From Haliotis asinina (lineage: Eukaryota > Mollusca > Gastropoda > Lepetellida > Haliotidae), in contig NC_090288.1 in assembly GCF_037392515.1 (NCBI RefSeq), positions 8,611,501 to 8,675,500 on the forward strand: a stretch of 64,000 nt of DNA, read 5' to 3'. The notes under the pieces are model-generated. The model did not search any database and was not told where the DNA came from. It saw only the letters and a program-made list of their open reading frames with translations. Below are positions 21,610-31,980 of this stretch, piece by piece (position 1 is the first letter of the stretch; every line of letters begins with the position of its first letter). The translations under genes were made by a program, and so were the position numbers.

Positions 21610-24600
21610 TCACACATCCCGTTCACAAATGTAACATTTGTCGTCCCCTTGCAGATTTCTCCAAAGAAAGCTGTCTCTCCTAGCAATGATGTGGCTCTTG
21701 CCTCTGCCAGTTTCGGGAAATCCCGGAGCCCAGGGCAAAAACGTCATATTCCGGCCATCATGAAATACCCAATGTCCTCTCTTTGCTGCATCGGATCCAT
21801 CGATGATGTAACTGCAACTTCTAGTGCCTGAAAATAAGAACGAGTCACTATAAATAAATGCTTCAATACGCAATGATCTCATCTAATTTGTAAATGTATG
21901 ACTAACTGCTAAAGAATCCCTGCCACACGAAAAGGAAGGACTTCACCCAGGTAGGCACCTTCCTTTTTTGTTTAATTATGGAGCATAAGAACACAGATTA
22001 TCAACACAAATATTTATATAGAACAAACCTGATGGTCATCAACTTCTTCTATATCGTGAGTACGACGTTTCGATACAGATTCTTGAACCGTTGTCAAGCC
22101 ATTTAAAGGAGTGATTCTAGTCTATTTCCACTTTCATACACATATGAATTTTCTTATACACATGCATTTCCACACAATGCAGTCTCTGCATTACAACAAT
22201 TTGTACATTTTAAACTATAAACTATTTGGTGGTCCATTTTAGAATTCCCGATAGAGGAAATGGTAAAACTGCACTCAGAATGATGCCAGCCTCTTTAATT
22301 TGAATTGTTTACTCCACTGAAACACAGAATCTGTATTGGTACCACTTTCATACACATACCACGTTTAATCATTTTGTACTGCCTAACAATAAGTATGTAG
22401 ACATGGAAATAAACTGAACAATACGATATGACCTTCATTCTAGAAACGCAAAAGGACCAAATCAGTAAATCTAGTCTGGTTCATTGAAATGCATGTTTGT
22501 TTTTCCTTCCAAAGACTTTGGAAAGTGTATACACCATAGTAAGAGGCGATGATATGCAAACCTGATGACGACTTCATCTGTTTGACGACGTGGTTCTGCT
22601 TGTCCTCGTTGTCAATAACAACAAGATGTTGTCCTCTTGATGTGCAGTCAGCAAGAGCGTCGTCGGCATTACGTCTGTCTAGATGAAGCTGGTAGCAGAT
22701 ATTGAGGTGGCGGTTGTGGAGGAAGCCAGGCGGACAAATATCTAAGATATGAGTGAGTGAGTTTAGTTTAGCAATATTCCAGTTGTATAGCGGCTGTCTG
22801 TAAATAGTCTGGATCAGACAATCCAGGCATCAACAGCGTGAATATCGATCCACACAACTGGGATACCATGGCATGTAAGGGAGCTTGACCACCCGATCCC
22901 GTTAGTTGCCTCAGTATGGGCTAGTGTTGACCAGTTCTATCCTGGATTTCCATTGTGGAGAGATATACATGAACAATCTTATATCTATATCTACAACAAA
23001 TGAGTGTATCAGGGTTTGTTGTTTAACGCTGCAATAGCGTGCCGTAAGGTGTAGGTGTGTGCATGTCTCCCATTTTATTGTGGGGACATTGAGGAGCACC
23101 AATCTTGTCGGGGTGGGGAGGGTGTTCACTTTGTATGTTTTCTTTTGTGCTTTTTGAGGTTTATGAGGGAACTGGTCGTTCAGTGTGACAGCATTATCTC
23201 ACCCCCTAGGTACAAATTATGAACTGTTCCTTACGTGTGTCAGTGACGTCACGTCATCCATCTGCCCGGTACCACATGGCACGCTACTGTATATGACGAT
23301 GGTCTGTCATATTCAGTGATATTGTGACAGTGCACAATTTATCTTTGTATTCTTCATATTTGTATATTTTTTTTGTATGTATGTATTTTGTATATGTTTG
23401 CCACTTATATCTTTCTGTGAGTTCACATTCATTTTGAAGAGTTGCAATTTTGAAATGTCACATTAATAAGCCTTCATGTCATGGTTCAAACTGATGTAAC
23501 GCACCTGGCAAGAATAATTAACACAGGCCATATACCATTGAACATGTCACTCTTAAAACTCAAGCTATTGTTTATTGCACTAGCAAATGTCTTAATGACA
23601 CGTGGTATAGACATCCAGACCACAACTGCAATAAATCCAGTCTAATTAACCCCAAGCTAATTAGCCCCAACTACTGTTGTCACGGCCAGGTGACATCAGC
23701 TGTAGGAAGTTGTAAAACAAACCGTAATTAAGTCGGTGTAATAATCCTGTCACGGTCACGTGACTACCCTTCCAAAAATTCATTTCGGCTTGTTCAATCA
23801 GTGACCAATAGTAAAAATATCTGATCTTGGTCAACCAATCAAAATGGTAATTAAAACACCGATTGCACCTTTTAGGCCAATCACAAAAGAATTCCAACAT
23901 TGATCAGTAGTGTTTCGGCTATAAAAAGGAGGTCAGTGATTTCTTGTCTACACACTTGACCTCACAATAAATGTTGAAACACCTCCCTGACTGATCATTG
24001 ACTTACGGAATTCTACATTCTGTTTAAGGTAAGCTTTCTTGTACAACTCTCATATTATATTATTTAATGCCATGACTAAAATGTCTTATTTATGAATAGA
24101 AAGTGGCAATATCATGTATATAGTGTCTTTGCATGAACATCGTCATGCATAATGTCAAAGTCTTTACTGACTGTGTAATAGTGTCTTTGCATGAATATCA
24201 TCATGCATAATGTCAAAGTCGTTACTGACTATGTAATATTGTATTTGCATGAACATCGTCATGCATAATATCTCAGTCGTTATTTGAACATGTAAGTGAA
24301 GTAGATGTGCTGTCATGGATTAGTTGTGCCTGTGTTGCACTCATGTATGGACACATTAGATGTACTTTGCATCATCATTATGCTAATAGTGAACGAAAGT
24401 GAATATTTGGTTCAATAGCAAATATCATTTATATATGTTTTACATAACGACAGCTGAGGCACAATTGAGATATGTGTTAAAAGGATTTGTATGAATATGC
24501 TTTCCCATTATGATTAGTATTTGATGTTATGTTGAAAAAGGAAATGTTATAACTGTTACAGATTTAAGCTCGACCATTTGAGACGCTAATTCCCCCTCAA

Positions 24601-27600
24601 AATGTGTATATTCGATTATTGTTTAAATATCTTTTATGTATATGCATTTATGTATTACACACTTGACCTCACAATAAATGTTGAAACACCTCCCTGACTG
24701 ATCATTGACTTACGGAATTCTACATTCTATTTAAGGATCTAAGCTGGTTACCCCACAAGAACCAGCTGACAGGTTGACAAATGGTGGAAAAAGGGTTTCC
24801 CTAAACCTCTCACATGCCAAGACAGAAAGGGACAACGCCATCCTTCAACGCCTACGGACTTCGGAGCAGCTCCCACACAGAGCACGGTCAAGTCAGACCC
24901 AATACTCCCCCACCAGCTGTTCCACAATCACCACGTAGAGAACCAGCTCCCACCATCAGGCCAACCACTCCCCCACCGTCTGTGCCACAAGCTCCACTAA
25001 CAATGGCCGTCAAAATCAAGCACCTGGGAGTTGACAGGTTTGATGCTCTTCCAGTGCACACACCCATTGAAGATCAACTGGACTGCCCGAGAGAAAGATT
25101 TGGATCGCTGCAACTCTGTGGTCCACATTGGGGCAGAAAGAGTGCGTGACTACATGTTGGACAGATTTCATGTCACCACAACTGCCACAAGATGTAAGAA
25201 CCCATGTTTCTTCAAGACTGCCTCATAAATATTTTCATACGTACCATATCAGATGTAACAATGTTCAATTCTCTACCTAAACAAGCTCTCTTCTCTTTCA
25301 AGTCTTTTCCTATCAACCTTCTAGCACAATGATGAGAATAAGCCTCAACAATTTGCATAGTAAATATGTGTCTATTAAGTGCTAGGGATATGTAAGAGAC
25401 GTCTTACATTTCTCACCCCAAGACTTATTCCCATCAAACTGTGATTTTCCATATTTCTCAGGACTTATGTTCCTCTTTCGATGCATTCTATTCGGGCTTT
25501 CTTTGCACCTAGCTGGAACTGCTTTAAAGCAAGACGCATTCGTGCAATTTTAAAACATCCTTATTCAGCTACTATCTTTATATCCCATCATGGTTTGTAC
25601 AATATTCTTCATCCCTACAATAGTCACATATAGATGACAAATGACCACAATTAGTCTAGTACTTAAAAGGGCAAACAAGGGCACCAACTATTGATTATTG
25701 TAAACATTCATTGTCACATTCTTTCTTCAAAACTTTGAACCCTCATCTGTTTTGCTTTTGAGGACAAAAGCTTGTTATCACCCGAGGGTATTGTGACAGT
25801 GCACAATTTATCTTTGTATTCTTCATATTTGTATATTTTTTTTGTATGTATGTATTTTGTATATGTTTGCCACTTATATCTTTCTGTGAGTTCACATTCA
25901 TTTTGAAGAGTTGCAATTTTGAAATGTCACATTAATAAGCCTTCATGTCATGGTTCAAACTGATGTAACGCACCTGGCAAGAATAATTAACACAGGCCAT
26001 ATACCATTGAACATGTCACTCTTAAAACTCAAGCTATTGTTTATTGCACTAGCAAATGTCTTAATGACACGTGGTATAGACATCCAGACCACAACTGCAA
26101 TAAATCCAGTCTAATTAACCCCAAGCTAATTAGCCCCAACTACTGTTGTCACGGCCAGGTGACATCAGCTGTAGGAAGTTGTAAAACAAACCGTAATTAA
26201 GTCGGTGTAATAATCCTGTCACGGTCACGTGACTACCCTTCCAAAAATTCATTTCGGCTTGTTCAATCAGTGACCAATAGTAAAAATATCTGATCTTGGT
26301 CAACCAATCAAAATGGTAATTAAAACACCGATTGCACCTTTTAGGCCAATCACAAAAGAATTCCAACATTGATCAGTAGTGTTTCGGCTATAAAAAGGAG
26401 GTCAGTGATTTCTTGTCTACACACTTGACCTCACAATAAATGTTGAAACACCTCCCTGACTGATCATTGACTTACGGAATTCTACATTCTGTTTAAGGTA
26501 AGCTTTCTTGTACAACTCTCATATTATATTATTTAATGCCATGACTAAAATGTCTTATTTATGAATAGAAAGTGGCAATATCATGTATATAGTGTCTTTG
26601 CATGAACATCGTCATGCATAATGTCAAAGTCTTTACTGACTGTGTAATAGTGTCTTTGTATGAACATCGTCATGCATAATGTCAAAGTCGTTACTGACTG
26701 TGTAATAGTGTCTTTGCATGAACATCGTCATGCATAATGTCGAAGTCGTTACTGAATATGTAATATTGTCTTTGCATGAATATCATCATGCATAATGTCA
26801 AAGTCGATGTAGTAGATGTGCTGTCATGGATTAGTTGTGCCTGTGTTGCACTCATGTATGGACACATTAGATGTACTTTGCATCATCATTATGCTAATAG
26901 TGAACGAAAGTGAATATTTGGTTCAGTAGCAAATATCATTTATATATGTTTTACATAACGACAGCTGAGGCACAATTGAGATATGTGTTAAAAGGATTTG
27001 TATGAATATGCTTTCCCATTATGATTAGTATTTGATGTTATGTTGAAAAAGGAAATGTTATAACTGTTACAGATTTAAGCTCGACCATTTGAGACGCTAA
27101 TTCCCCCTCAAAATGTGTATATTCGATTATTGTTTAAATATCTTTTATGTATATGTATTTATGTATTACACACTTGACCTCACAATAAATGTTGAAACAC
27201 CTCCCTGACTGATCATTGACTTACGGAATTCTACATTCTGTTTAAGGTAAGCTTTCTTGTACAACTCTCATATTATATTATTTAATGCCATGACTAAAAT
27301 GTCTTATTTATGAATAGAAAGTGGCAATATCATGTATATAGTGTCTTTGTATGAACATCGTCATGCATAATGTCAAAGTCGTTACTGACTGTGTAATAGT
27401 GTCTTTGCATGAACATCGTCATGCATAATGTCAAAGTCGTTACTGAATATGTAATATTGTCTTTGCATGAATATCATCATGCATAATGTCAAAGTCGTTA
27501 CTGAATATGTAATATTGTCTTTGCATGAATATCATACATGATCATTGACTTACGGAATTCTACATTCTGTTTAAGCTATAAGCTGGTTACCCCACACGAC

Positions 27601-28323
27601 ACAGTTGACAATATAAAGCGTCCGCGATAAGTTTTGTTCACAACACTGGAAAGCAGTTCCAAAGTATTGACTATATCCAAGCATTTCCGAAACCACGAAT
27701 GAAGGAACGAATGAGAATAAAGGAATGAATGATTGAGATGAACGATTGAGAATGATTGAACGAATGCGAATGAACGAATGCGAATGAACAAATAAGAATA
27801 AATGAATGAATGAACGAATGAGAATACATGAATGAATGAGAACGAACGAATGAACGAATGAGAATGAAAGTGAGCGAAAGCCTTAACGAATGAATGCATA
27901 TTGGTGAAAACGAAGCAAAACCAGAACTCGCTCAGAAAGCAAATGATTCAACATTCACTTCTGGACGTGTCATGTTTCAAATAATGTGACCATATGCTCA
28001 CCCGTTCTGACGCTGTAGTAGACTGTGTCCGCCTCTTCTTCGCCGTCCTGCGGCGATATGAACAACACGTCATGGAGTTGACACCGTCGGTGTTGCCGTC
28101 TGTAGAAAACAGACATGCAAGCCTCATTCTGGAGACAGAGGTCAACGCAACGGACTCCGCTAAGGACGTTTGGAAATTCACTTAAAATACTGATCTTTAC
28201 TAAAACGCCCGACATCATTATTGATTTTTCTCCAAGTCCAGAGCCAATATAGGCTGATGATAAGGTGCCCGTCAGAAGGATTATCAGAGTCACCAACATC
28301 TCTCTCACTCTGTTCAAGTTCAA
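21610..28323 (-). CDS. Perlucin-like secreted C-type lectin, copy 3
   Basis: Exons on the minus strand are 28002..28323, 22562..22741 and 21610..21827, all joined in phase 1; 239 aa from MNLNRVRE, or 231 aa from the inner Met (28299), which gives a cleaner signal peptide (MLVTLIILLTGTLSSA). Apple-like module: CVDLCLQNEACMSVF, HRRCQLHD. CTLD: DICPPGFLHNRHLNICYQLH, ADCTSRGQHLVVID, SYIIDGSDAAKRGHWVFHDG, WAPGFP, CYICE. It shares with the others the loss of EPN/QPD, of a true WND (LWRN) and of the inner Cys pair, but carries an extra Cys three residues before the last (as copy 2 does). The C-terminus is 8-10 residues shorter than in copies 1 and 2. Exon 2 uses a TAG acceptor whose pyrimidine tract is a SINE tail. 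Intron 1 is 5260 bp and carries an LTR-type element. Confidence 0.85.
22750..22918 (+). mobile_element. Family A SINE abutting the exon 2 acceptor of lectin copy 3
   Basis: Starts with gagtgagtgagtttagttta only 9 nt from the exon boundary at 22741; on the transcript strand its tail reads ctaaactcactcactc just before atatcttag. The body is shortened (catggcatgtaagggagctt), ending near gttagttgcctca. Confidence 0.8.
23323..24757 (+). repeat. Left long direct repeat (LTR) of the element
   Basis: Carries the TATA-like box at 23921, a transcribed segment from about 23950, about 60-bp tandem units (gcatgaacatcgtcatgcat) at 24125-24290, and a second copy of the cacttgacctcacaataaat segment at 24660. 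An apparent donor (tttaaggtaagc) follows the first copy of that segment. Confidence 0.7.
25792..27596 (+). repeat. Right long direct repeat (LTR) of the element
   Basis: Same order as the left repeat but with more tandem units: four at 26590-26800 and three more at 27340-27540, after an additional cacttgacctcac segment at 27172. Confidence 0.7.
27700..27900. repeat. GAAT/GAAC tetranucleotide-like array
   Basis: Imperfect gaatgaacgaatgagaat units, in intron 1 of lectin copy 3 about 100 bp from exon 1. The minus-strand His/Ser/Phe-rich frame through it is an artefact. Confidence 0.85.
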
Positions 28324-29035
28324 TGTACAGGCAGACTCGTAGATATTTACTTTTTGAAGATTTTAGCCTATTGAATGGTTCTAGTGTCACCTGATACTTT
28401 TTCTTTCAGCGTCAGTATGATTTAACCTATTGTTCTAAACTCTGTTTATGTAAATACGTCAATGCAAAGTTTCATGGTAATGTTTATTTAGATTTTTAAA
28501 AAGTATGCTTTCGTGCTGTGGAATGATCAGACTTGAATATTTACCCGTGCAGATTTCATGGAGCCGAAAAAGCATATTATTGATAAAACGCACCTAAAGG
28601 GTCCAGTGAAAACAAACCCATAGTAAACATTTTGAGACAAAACATCCTGATTGTGTGTTCTGAGCTACAATGGTGGGATATAGTTGAATGCAACACGTCG
28701 GCCAGATTTCCTTTTGCGAAAAGCCGACTGTTAAGCAGAATGTAAACACTTACTACTTTAGGGGAAATAAAGCACATAGTAGGAGATATTAACCCACGCT
28801 ATGATCGGTTACACAATATTGATATAAATGTTTGCGACCAAGGAAGGTCAACAGGAAGACATGTTGTTCAAGATACTGATGTGCTTACCTGACCACAACA
28901 CACAAACACGACAATATTGAACGGAAGAAGGTTGCCACTGTAAAGATAAATATAGGTTCAATGATGCAATTCCTTAGATTTCTTTTGTAAAAACCCTCGA
29001 TCAAATTTTGTTTTGAGCACACAGTGTCACGTAGA
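28324..29035. other. Upstream region of lectin copy 3
   Basis: No gene or repeat recognised. AT-rich, with no clear TATA box near 28350. Confidence 0.5.
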
Positions 29036-29095
29036 GGTGGTCAAATATATCACAGGTTATATTTTGGATTACACTTCTCAGTAAAGTACCCATTT
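29036..29095 (-). mobile_element. Family T SINE tail
   Basis: Reads on the plus strand as ggttatattttggattacac, ttctcagtaaagtaccca, the family T tail in reverse. The 42-bp minisatellite starts where the SINE breaks off. Confidence 0.6.
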
Positions 29096-29570
29096 TGGGT
29101 AACTTCTCTCCAATTCTCAATAAGATAGGCAGGCCAACTGGTAGCTTCTCTCCACCTCTCAATAAGATAGGCAGGCCAACTGGTAGCTTCTCTCCACCTC
29201 TCCATATGATAGGCCTGCCAACTGGTAGCTGCTCTCCACCTCTCAATAAGATAGGCATGTCAACTGGTAGCTTCTCTCCACCTCTCAGTAAGATAGGCCT
29301 GCCAACTGGTAGCTTCTCTCCACCCCTCAATAAGACAGGCATGTCAACTGGTAGCTTCCTTCTAACTCTCAATAAGATAGGCAGGCCAACTGGTAGCTTC
29401 TCTCCACCTCTCAATAAGATAGGCCTGCCAACTGGTAGCTTCTCTCCAATTCTCAATAAAATATTAGACATGCCACCTGTTACCTTCTCTCCAATTTTAA
29501 ATAAAATAGGCATACCAACTGGTTTTTTCTCTCCAGATCTAAATACGATAGGCATGTCAGCTGGTTGATT
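29096..29570. repeat. 42-bp minisatellite, 11 copies, open on both strands
   Basis: Unit: aataagataggcaggccaac then tggtagcttctctccacctc tc. Since 42 is a multiple of three, one plus frame reads NKIGRPTGSFSPPL repeats and one minus frame reads RGGEKLPVGLPILL repeats; both stay open across nearly all copies. One copy has an extra codon. No splice or promoter evidence that either is translated. Confidence 0.9.
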
Positions 29571-29673
29571 CCCCCTAATTCGCAATAACACGAATTTTAA
29601 ATTAATAATGTTTACCTGTATATAAAAAAATGTCGGGCGTTTTTTACTTGACATCAGGTTTACTCTAACACAC

Positions 29674-29835
29674 GAGTGAGTGAGTATGGTTTTATGCCGC
29701 TTATAGCAATATTCCAGCAATATCACACAAGAAATGGGTTTCACACACTGTACCCATGTGGGGAATCGAACCTGTGTCTTCGACGTGACGAGCGAACGCG
29801 GAAACCTCTTTGCTGCCCCAACACCCCTGTAACAC
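29674..29835 (+). mobile_element. Family B SINE, well preserved
   Basis: gagtgagtatggttttatgc, cgcttatagcaatattccag, gggaatcgaacctgtgtctt, gacgtgacgagcgaacgcgg. Reverse-strand reading gives the tRNA-like head with a B box (ggttcgattcccc). Confidence 0.8.
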
Positions 29836-30317
29836 ATGGAATAGTTTATGAAGCATGGTAATGCAGATTGTGCCATGGAACTCTCCAAGACATTGAAAAA
29901 CTGGAATCGTCCACAAAACCACATTGTAAAGGAATACACGTAGTTAATAAATTATACAAGTCAAGATAGCATAGCGCGTGGCAATCCTCCCCGTCTAGAG
30001 CCTCAACTATCCAGCGGCAGGTCAAGATGATTTTGTATTCTCGGTATGCGTTTGTACCTATGCAGATAACGGACAGAGCACGTTAATAAGGTACTGCAAA
30101 GCAACATATTGTTCATTGTTCAACCGTTTATGTGAGTCAATGCTTTCTAATGGTCTTTAGGCTTAAAATCGATCTTTCGCCTGCTGTCCATACGAGCGAA
30201 CTGTGTGTGCAACACTGAGCCCCTGTGGTTGGCGCGACAGATTAACTACTGCGTGTCTACACCGGATGTGGTTCAGGATGATTTCTGTGGGAGATGTATT
30301 CGCTTTTTAATGTACAG

Positions 30318-30400
30318 GAACAGTGGAGTAGTCTAGCAGTGAAAGCGTTCGCATGTCACGCCGAAGACCCGCGTTCGATGCCGGTCTTATATGCTCAAAG
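30318..30400 (-). mobile_element. Family B SINE head fragment
   Basis: Plus strand reads gtggagtagtctagcagtga, aagcgttcgcatgtcacgcc, gaagacccgcgttcgatgcc: the tRNA-like head in its own orientation. Despite the minus sign used for consistency with the family reference strand, A and B boxes read on the plus strand. Confidence 0.65.
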
Positions 30401-30609
30401 CTCACGTGTAATAAATTATCAGAACAGTATTGCAGTTCTTCTCAAGGGATTCTGGGGGATATCGTGGCATCACAACCCTTAACAGACTTCTCTTCCACTC
30501 CGAAGCGTTAAAGTCGGGGGACATCTCAAAATGTTCGTATTGTTTAAAAAACAACACTTTAATCCGAGCGGCTGTGGGAGAACCCCCATTATTTATTGTC
30601 CTTTGTTTG

Positions 30610-30637
30610 ACCAAAGACGTATATATACGTCTTTGGT
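30610..30637. repeat. 28-bp perfect palindrome
   Basis: Half-site accaaagacgtata is followed at once by its reverse complement, with no loop. A short AT centre (tatata) would favour cruciform formation. Confidence 0.9.
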
Positions 30638-30757
30638 TTGGCCTTCAGCGTCAACTACGGGTGGCCATTGAGGTTTTTCTCCAATGACAATTTCCGGCTA
30701 TCAATCCCAGTAGGATTCCTGCATTGTTTGAGAGATATATATTGTTTAATGTTTACT

Positions 30758-30985
30758 ATGTATGTATGTATGTATGTATGTGTGTGTGTGTGTATGCGTG
30801 CGCGTGCGTGTTTGTGTGTGTATGTGTATGTGTATGTATGTATGTATGTGTGTGTGTTTGTGTGTATGTATGTGTGTGTTTGTGTGTATGTGTGTGTATT
30901 TATGTATGTGTGTGTGTTTGTGTGTATGTATGTGTGTGTGCGTGCGTGCGTGCGTGTGTTTGTGTGTGTGTATGTATGTACGTCG
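30758..30985. repeat. GT / GTAT microsatellite
   Basis: Mixed tgtatgtatg and tgtgtgtg runs with cgtgcgtg interruptions over about 230 bp. Long Cys/Val frames through it are artefacts. Confidence 0.95.
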
Positions 30986-31036
30986 CAATATGGGGGAGGT
31001 CCGAGTTAGAATTCATCTTCAGTCAGACATGTTTCT

Positions 31037-31225
31037 CGTAAGAGGTGACTAGTATGATCGGGGGACAGGCCCGCTGACATGTTCTTGTATCCAAACTGCG
31101 TAGACCGATGCTCATGCTGTTGACCACTTTGTTGTTTGATTAAGACTCTTTTACGTATACATCGCTGCCATATAGCTGGACTATTGCTGACTGCGGCGTT
31201 AAACAACAACAACAACAACAACCAA
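31037..31225 (-). mobile_element. Family A SINE
   Basis: cgtaagaggtgactagtatg, ccgatgctcatgctgttgac, catatagctggactattgct, gactgcggcgttaaacaaca; ends in an AAC repeat in place of CTCA. Confidence 0.75.
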
Positions 31226-31615
31226 ACAGAATGGCTGACGATGTAAAGTGTTAATTCACTCAGTATTCTGAATGTTTAAGGGTCTAAAAACCCTCAAAAT
31301 ATTTAGTTGAAGCATTTTACTGTCTGTAATTATCTTACCCCTACCTGCAGTTATCTATCTATGACTGTCAGTCGCAAAGCACAGTAATTAGGTATAGCTT
31401 GGGGGTCACAGGTCAAGGTCAAGGACTAAAATGGGTTAGATAACGTGTGTCAAGAGGTTTCAAGCTGGGATCACCATCTCGTTAAACTGATATATAGACT
31501 AATCTGTATTGCACAATATTGCAGCCGTTGTTGAAATATGACCTACCTTTATAAATACACACCACTGCCATATGTTCATTCTTGTTTATTGTGGGTATGT
31601 TCTGATGGAAACCCG

Positions 31616-31812
31616 GGTTATAACTGATCTTCAGTAACACTTGCTTGTCGTAAGAGGCGACTGACGGGATCGGGTAGTCAGACTCGCTGACTTGGTTGAC
31701 ATATGTTATTGTGTCCCAGTTACGTAGATCGATGTTTATGCTATTGATCACTGGATTTGCCTAGTCCAGGCAGTTATTTAAGGGCCTCCGTCATATAGCT
31801 GGAATATTGCTA
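31616..31812 (-). mobile_element. Family A SINE
   Basis: cttgcttgtcgtaagaggcg, actgacgggatcgggtagtc, gatcgatgtttatgctattg, ccgtcatatagctggaatat. The tail is lost. It ends about 170 bp before the start codon of P450 A. Confidence 0.75.
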
Positions 31813-31980
31813 TTGCTATATTGCTATCGGTGTAGCGGACTCAGTTGCACTTGATGGGAGGGGTAGTTGGATTAGTTGTTTTCTAACCTCGAACAGATCT
31901 AGTTGATGCGGCCTAAAACAACACGGACTCACTAACATGAAAAATCTGGTTATATTACTCCGCCTGGCCACAGGTGGACC

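Larger units (their letters stand above)
23323..27596 (+). mobile_element. LTR-retrotransposon-like element, apparently non-autonomous
   Basis: Two long direct repeats, about 23323-24757 and 25792-27596, both starting TGTGACAG and ending near CCCCACA (TG...CA), flank about 1.0 kb of internal sequence. Each repeat has a TATA-like box (ctataaaaagg, 23921 and 26388) about 30 bp before a segment with an AATAAA, as in a U3-R-U5 layout. The internal part holds one proline-rich frame (24814-25149) of no recognised family and no protease, reverse transcriptase or integrase. Length difference between the two repeats comes from variable internal tandem repeats; elsewhere they look almost identical, so the insertion is young. 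No clear target-site duplication. It lies in intron 1 of lectin copy 3, opposite to the gene. A fossil without coding capacity for mobility. Confidence 0.65.
29836..30757. other. Gene-free interval with SINE piece and palindrome
   Basis: Contains a family B head fragment (30318-30400, minus) and the palindrome at 30610-30637. No gene is seen. Confidence 0.5.

Noticed and set aside
23661-26369. Identical 79-aa frames at 23661-23900 and 26130-26369 on the minus strand
   Set aside because: They lie in the U3-like part of the two direct repeats, antisense to the element; identity reflects repeat identity.
29001-29939. 312-aa frame on the minus strand
   Set aside because: Built from the 42-bp minisatellite plus SINE sequence on both sides; kept only as a finding on repeat phase.
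30638-31052. Cys/Val-rich frames of 96-123 aa on the plus strand
   Set aside because: Produced by the GT/GTAT microsatellite.
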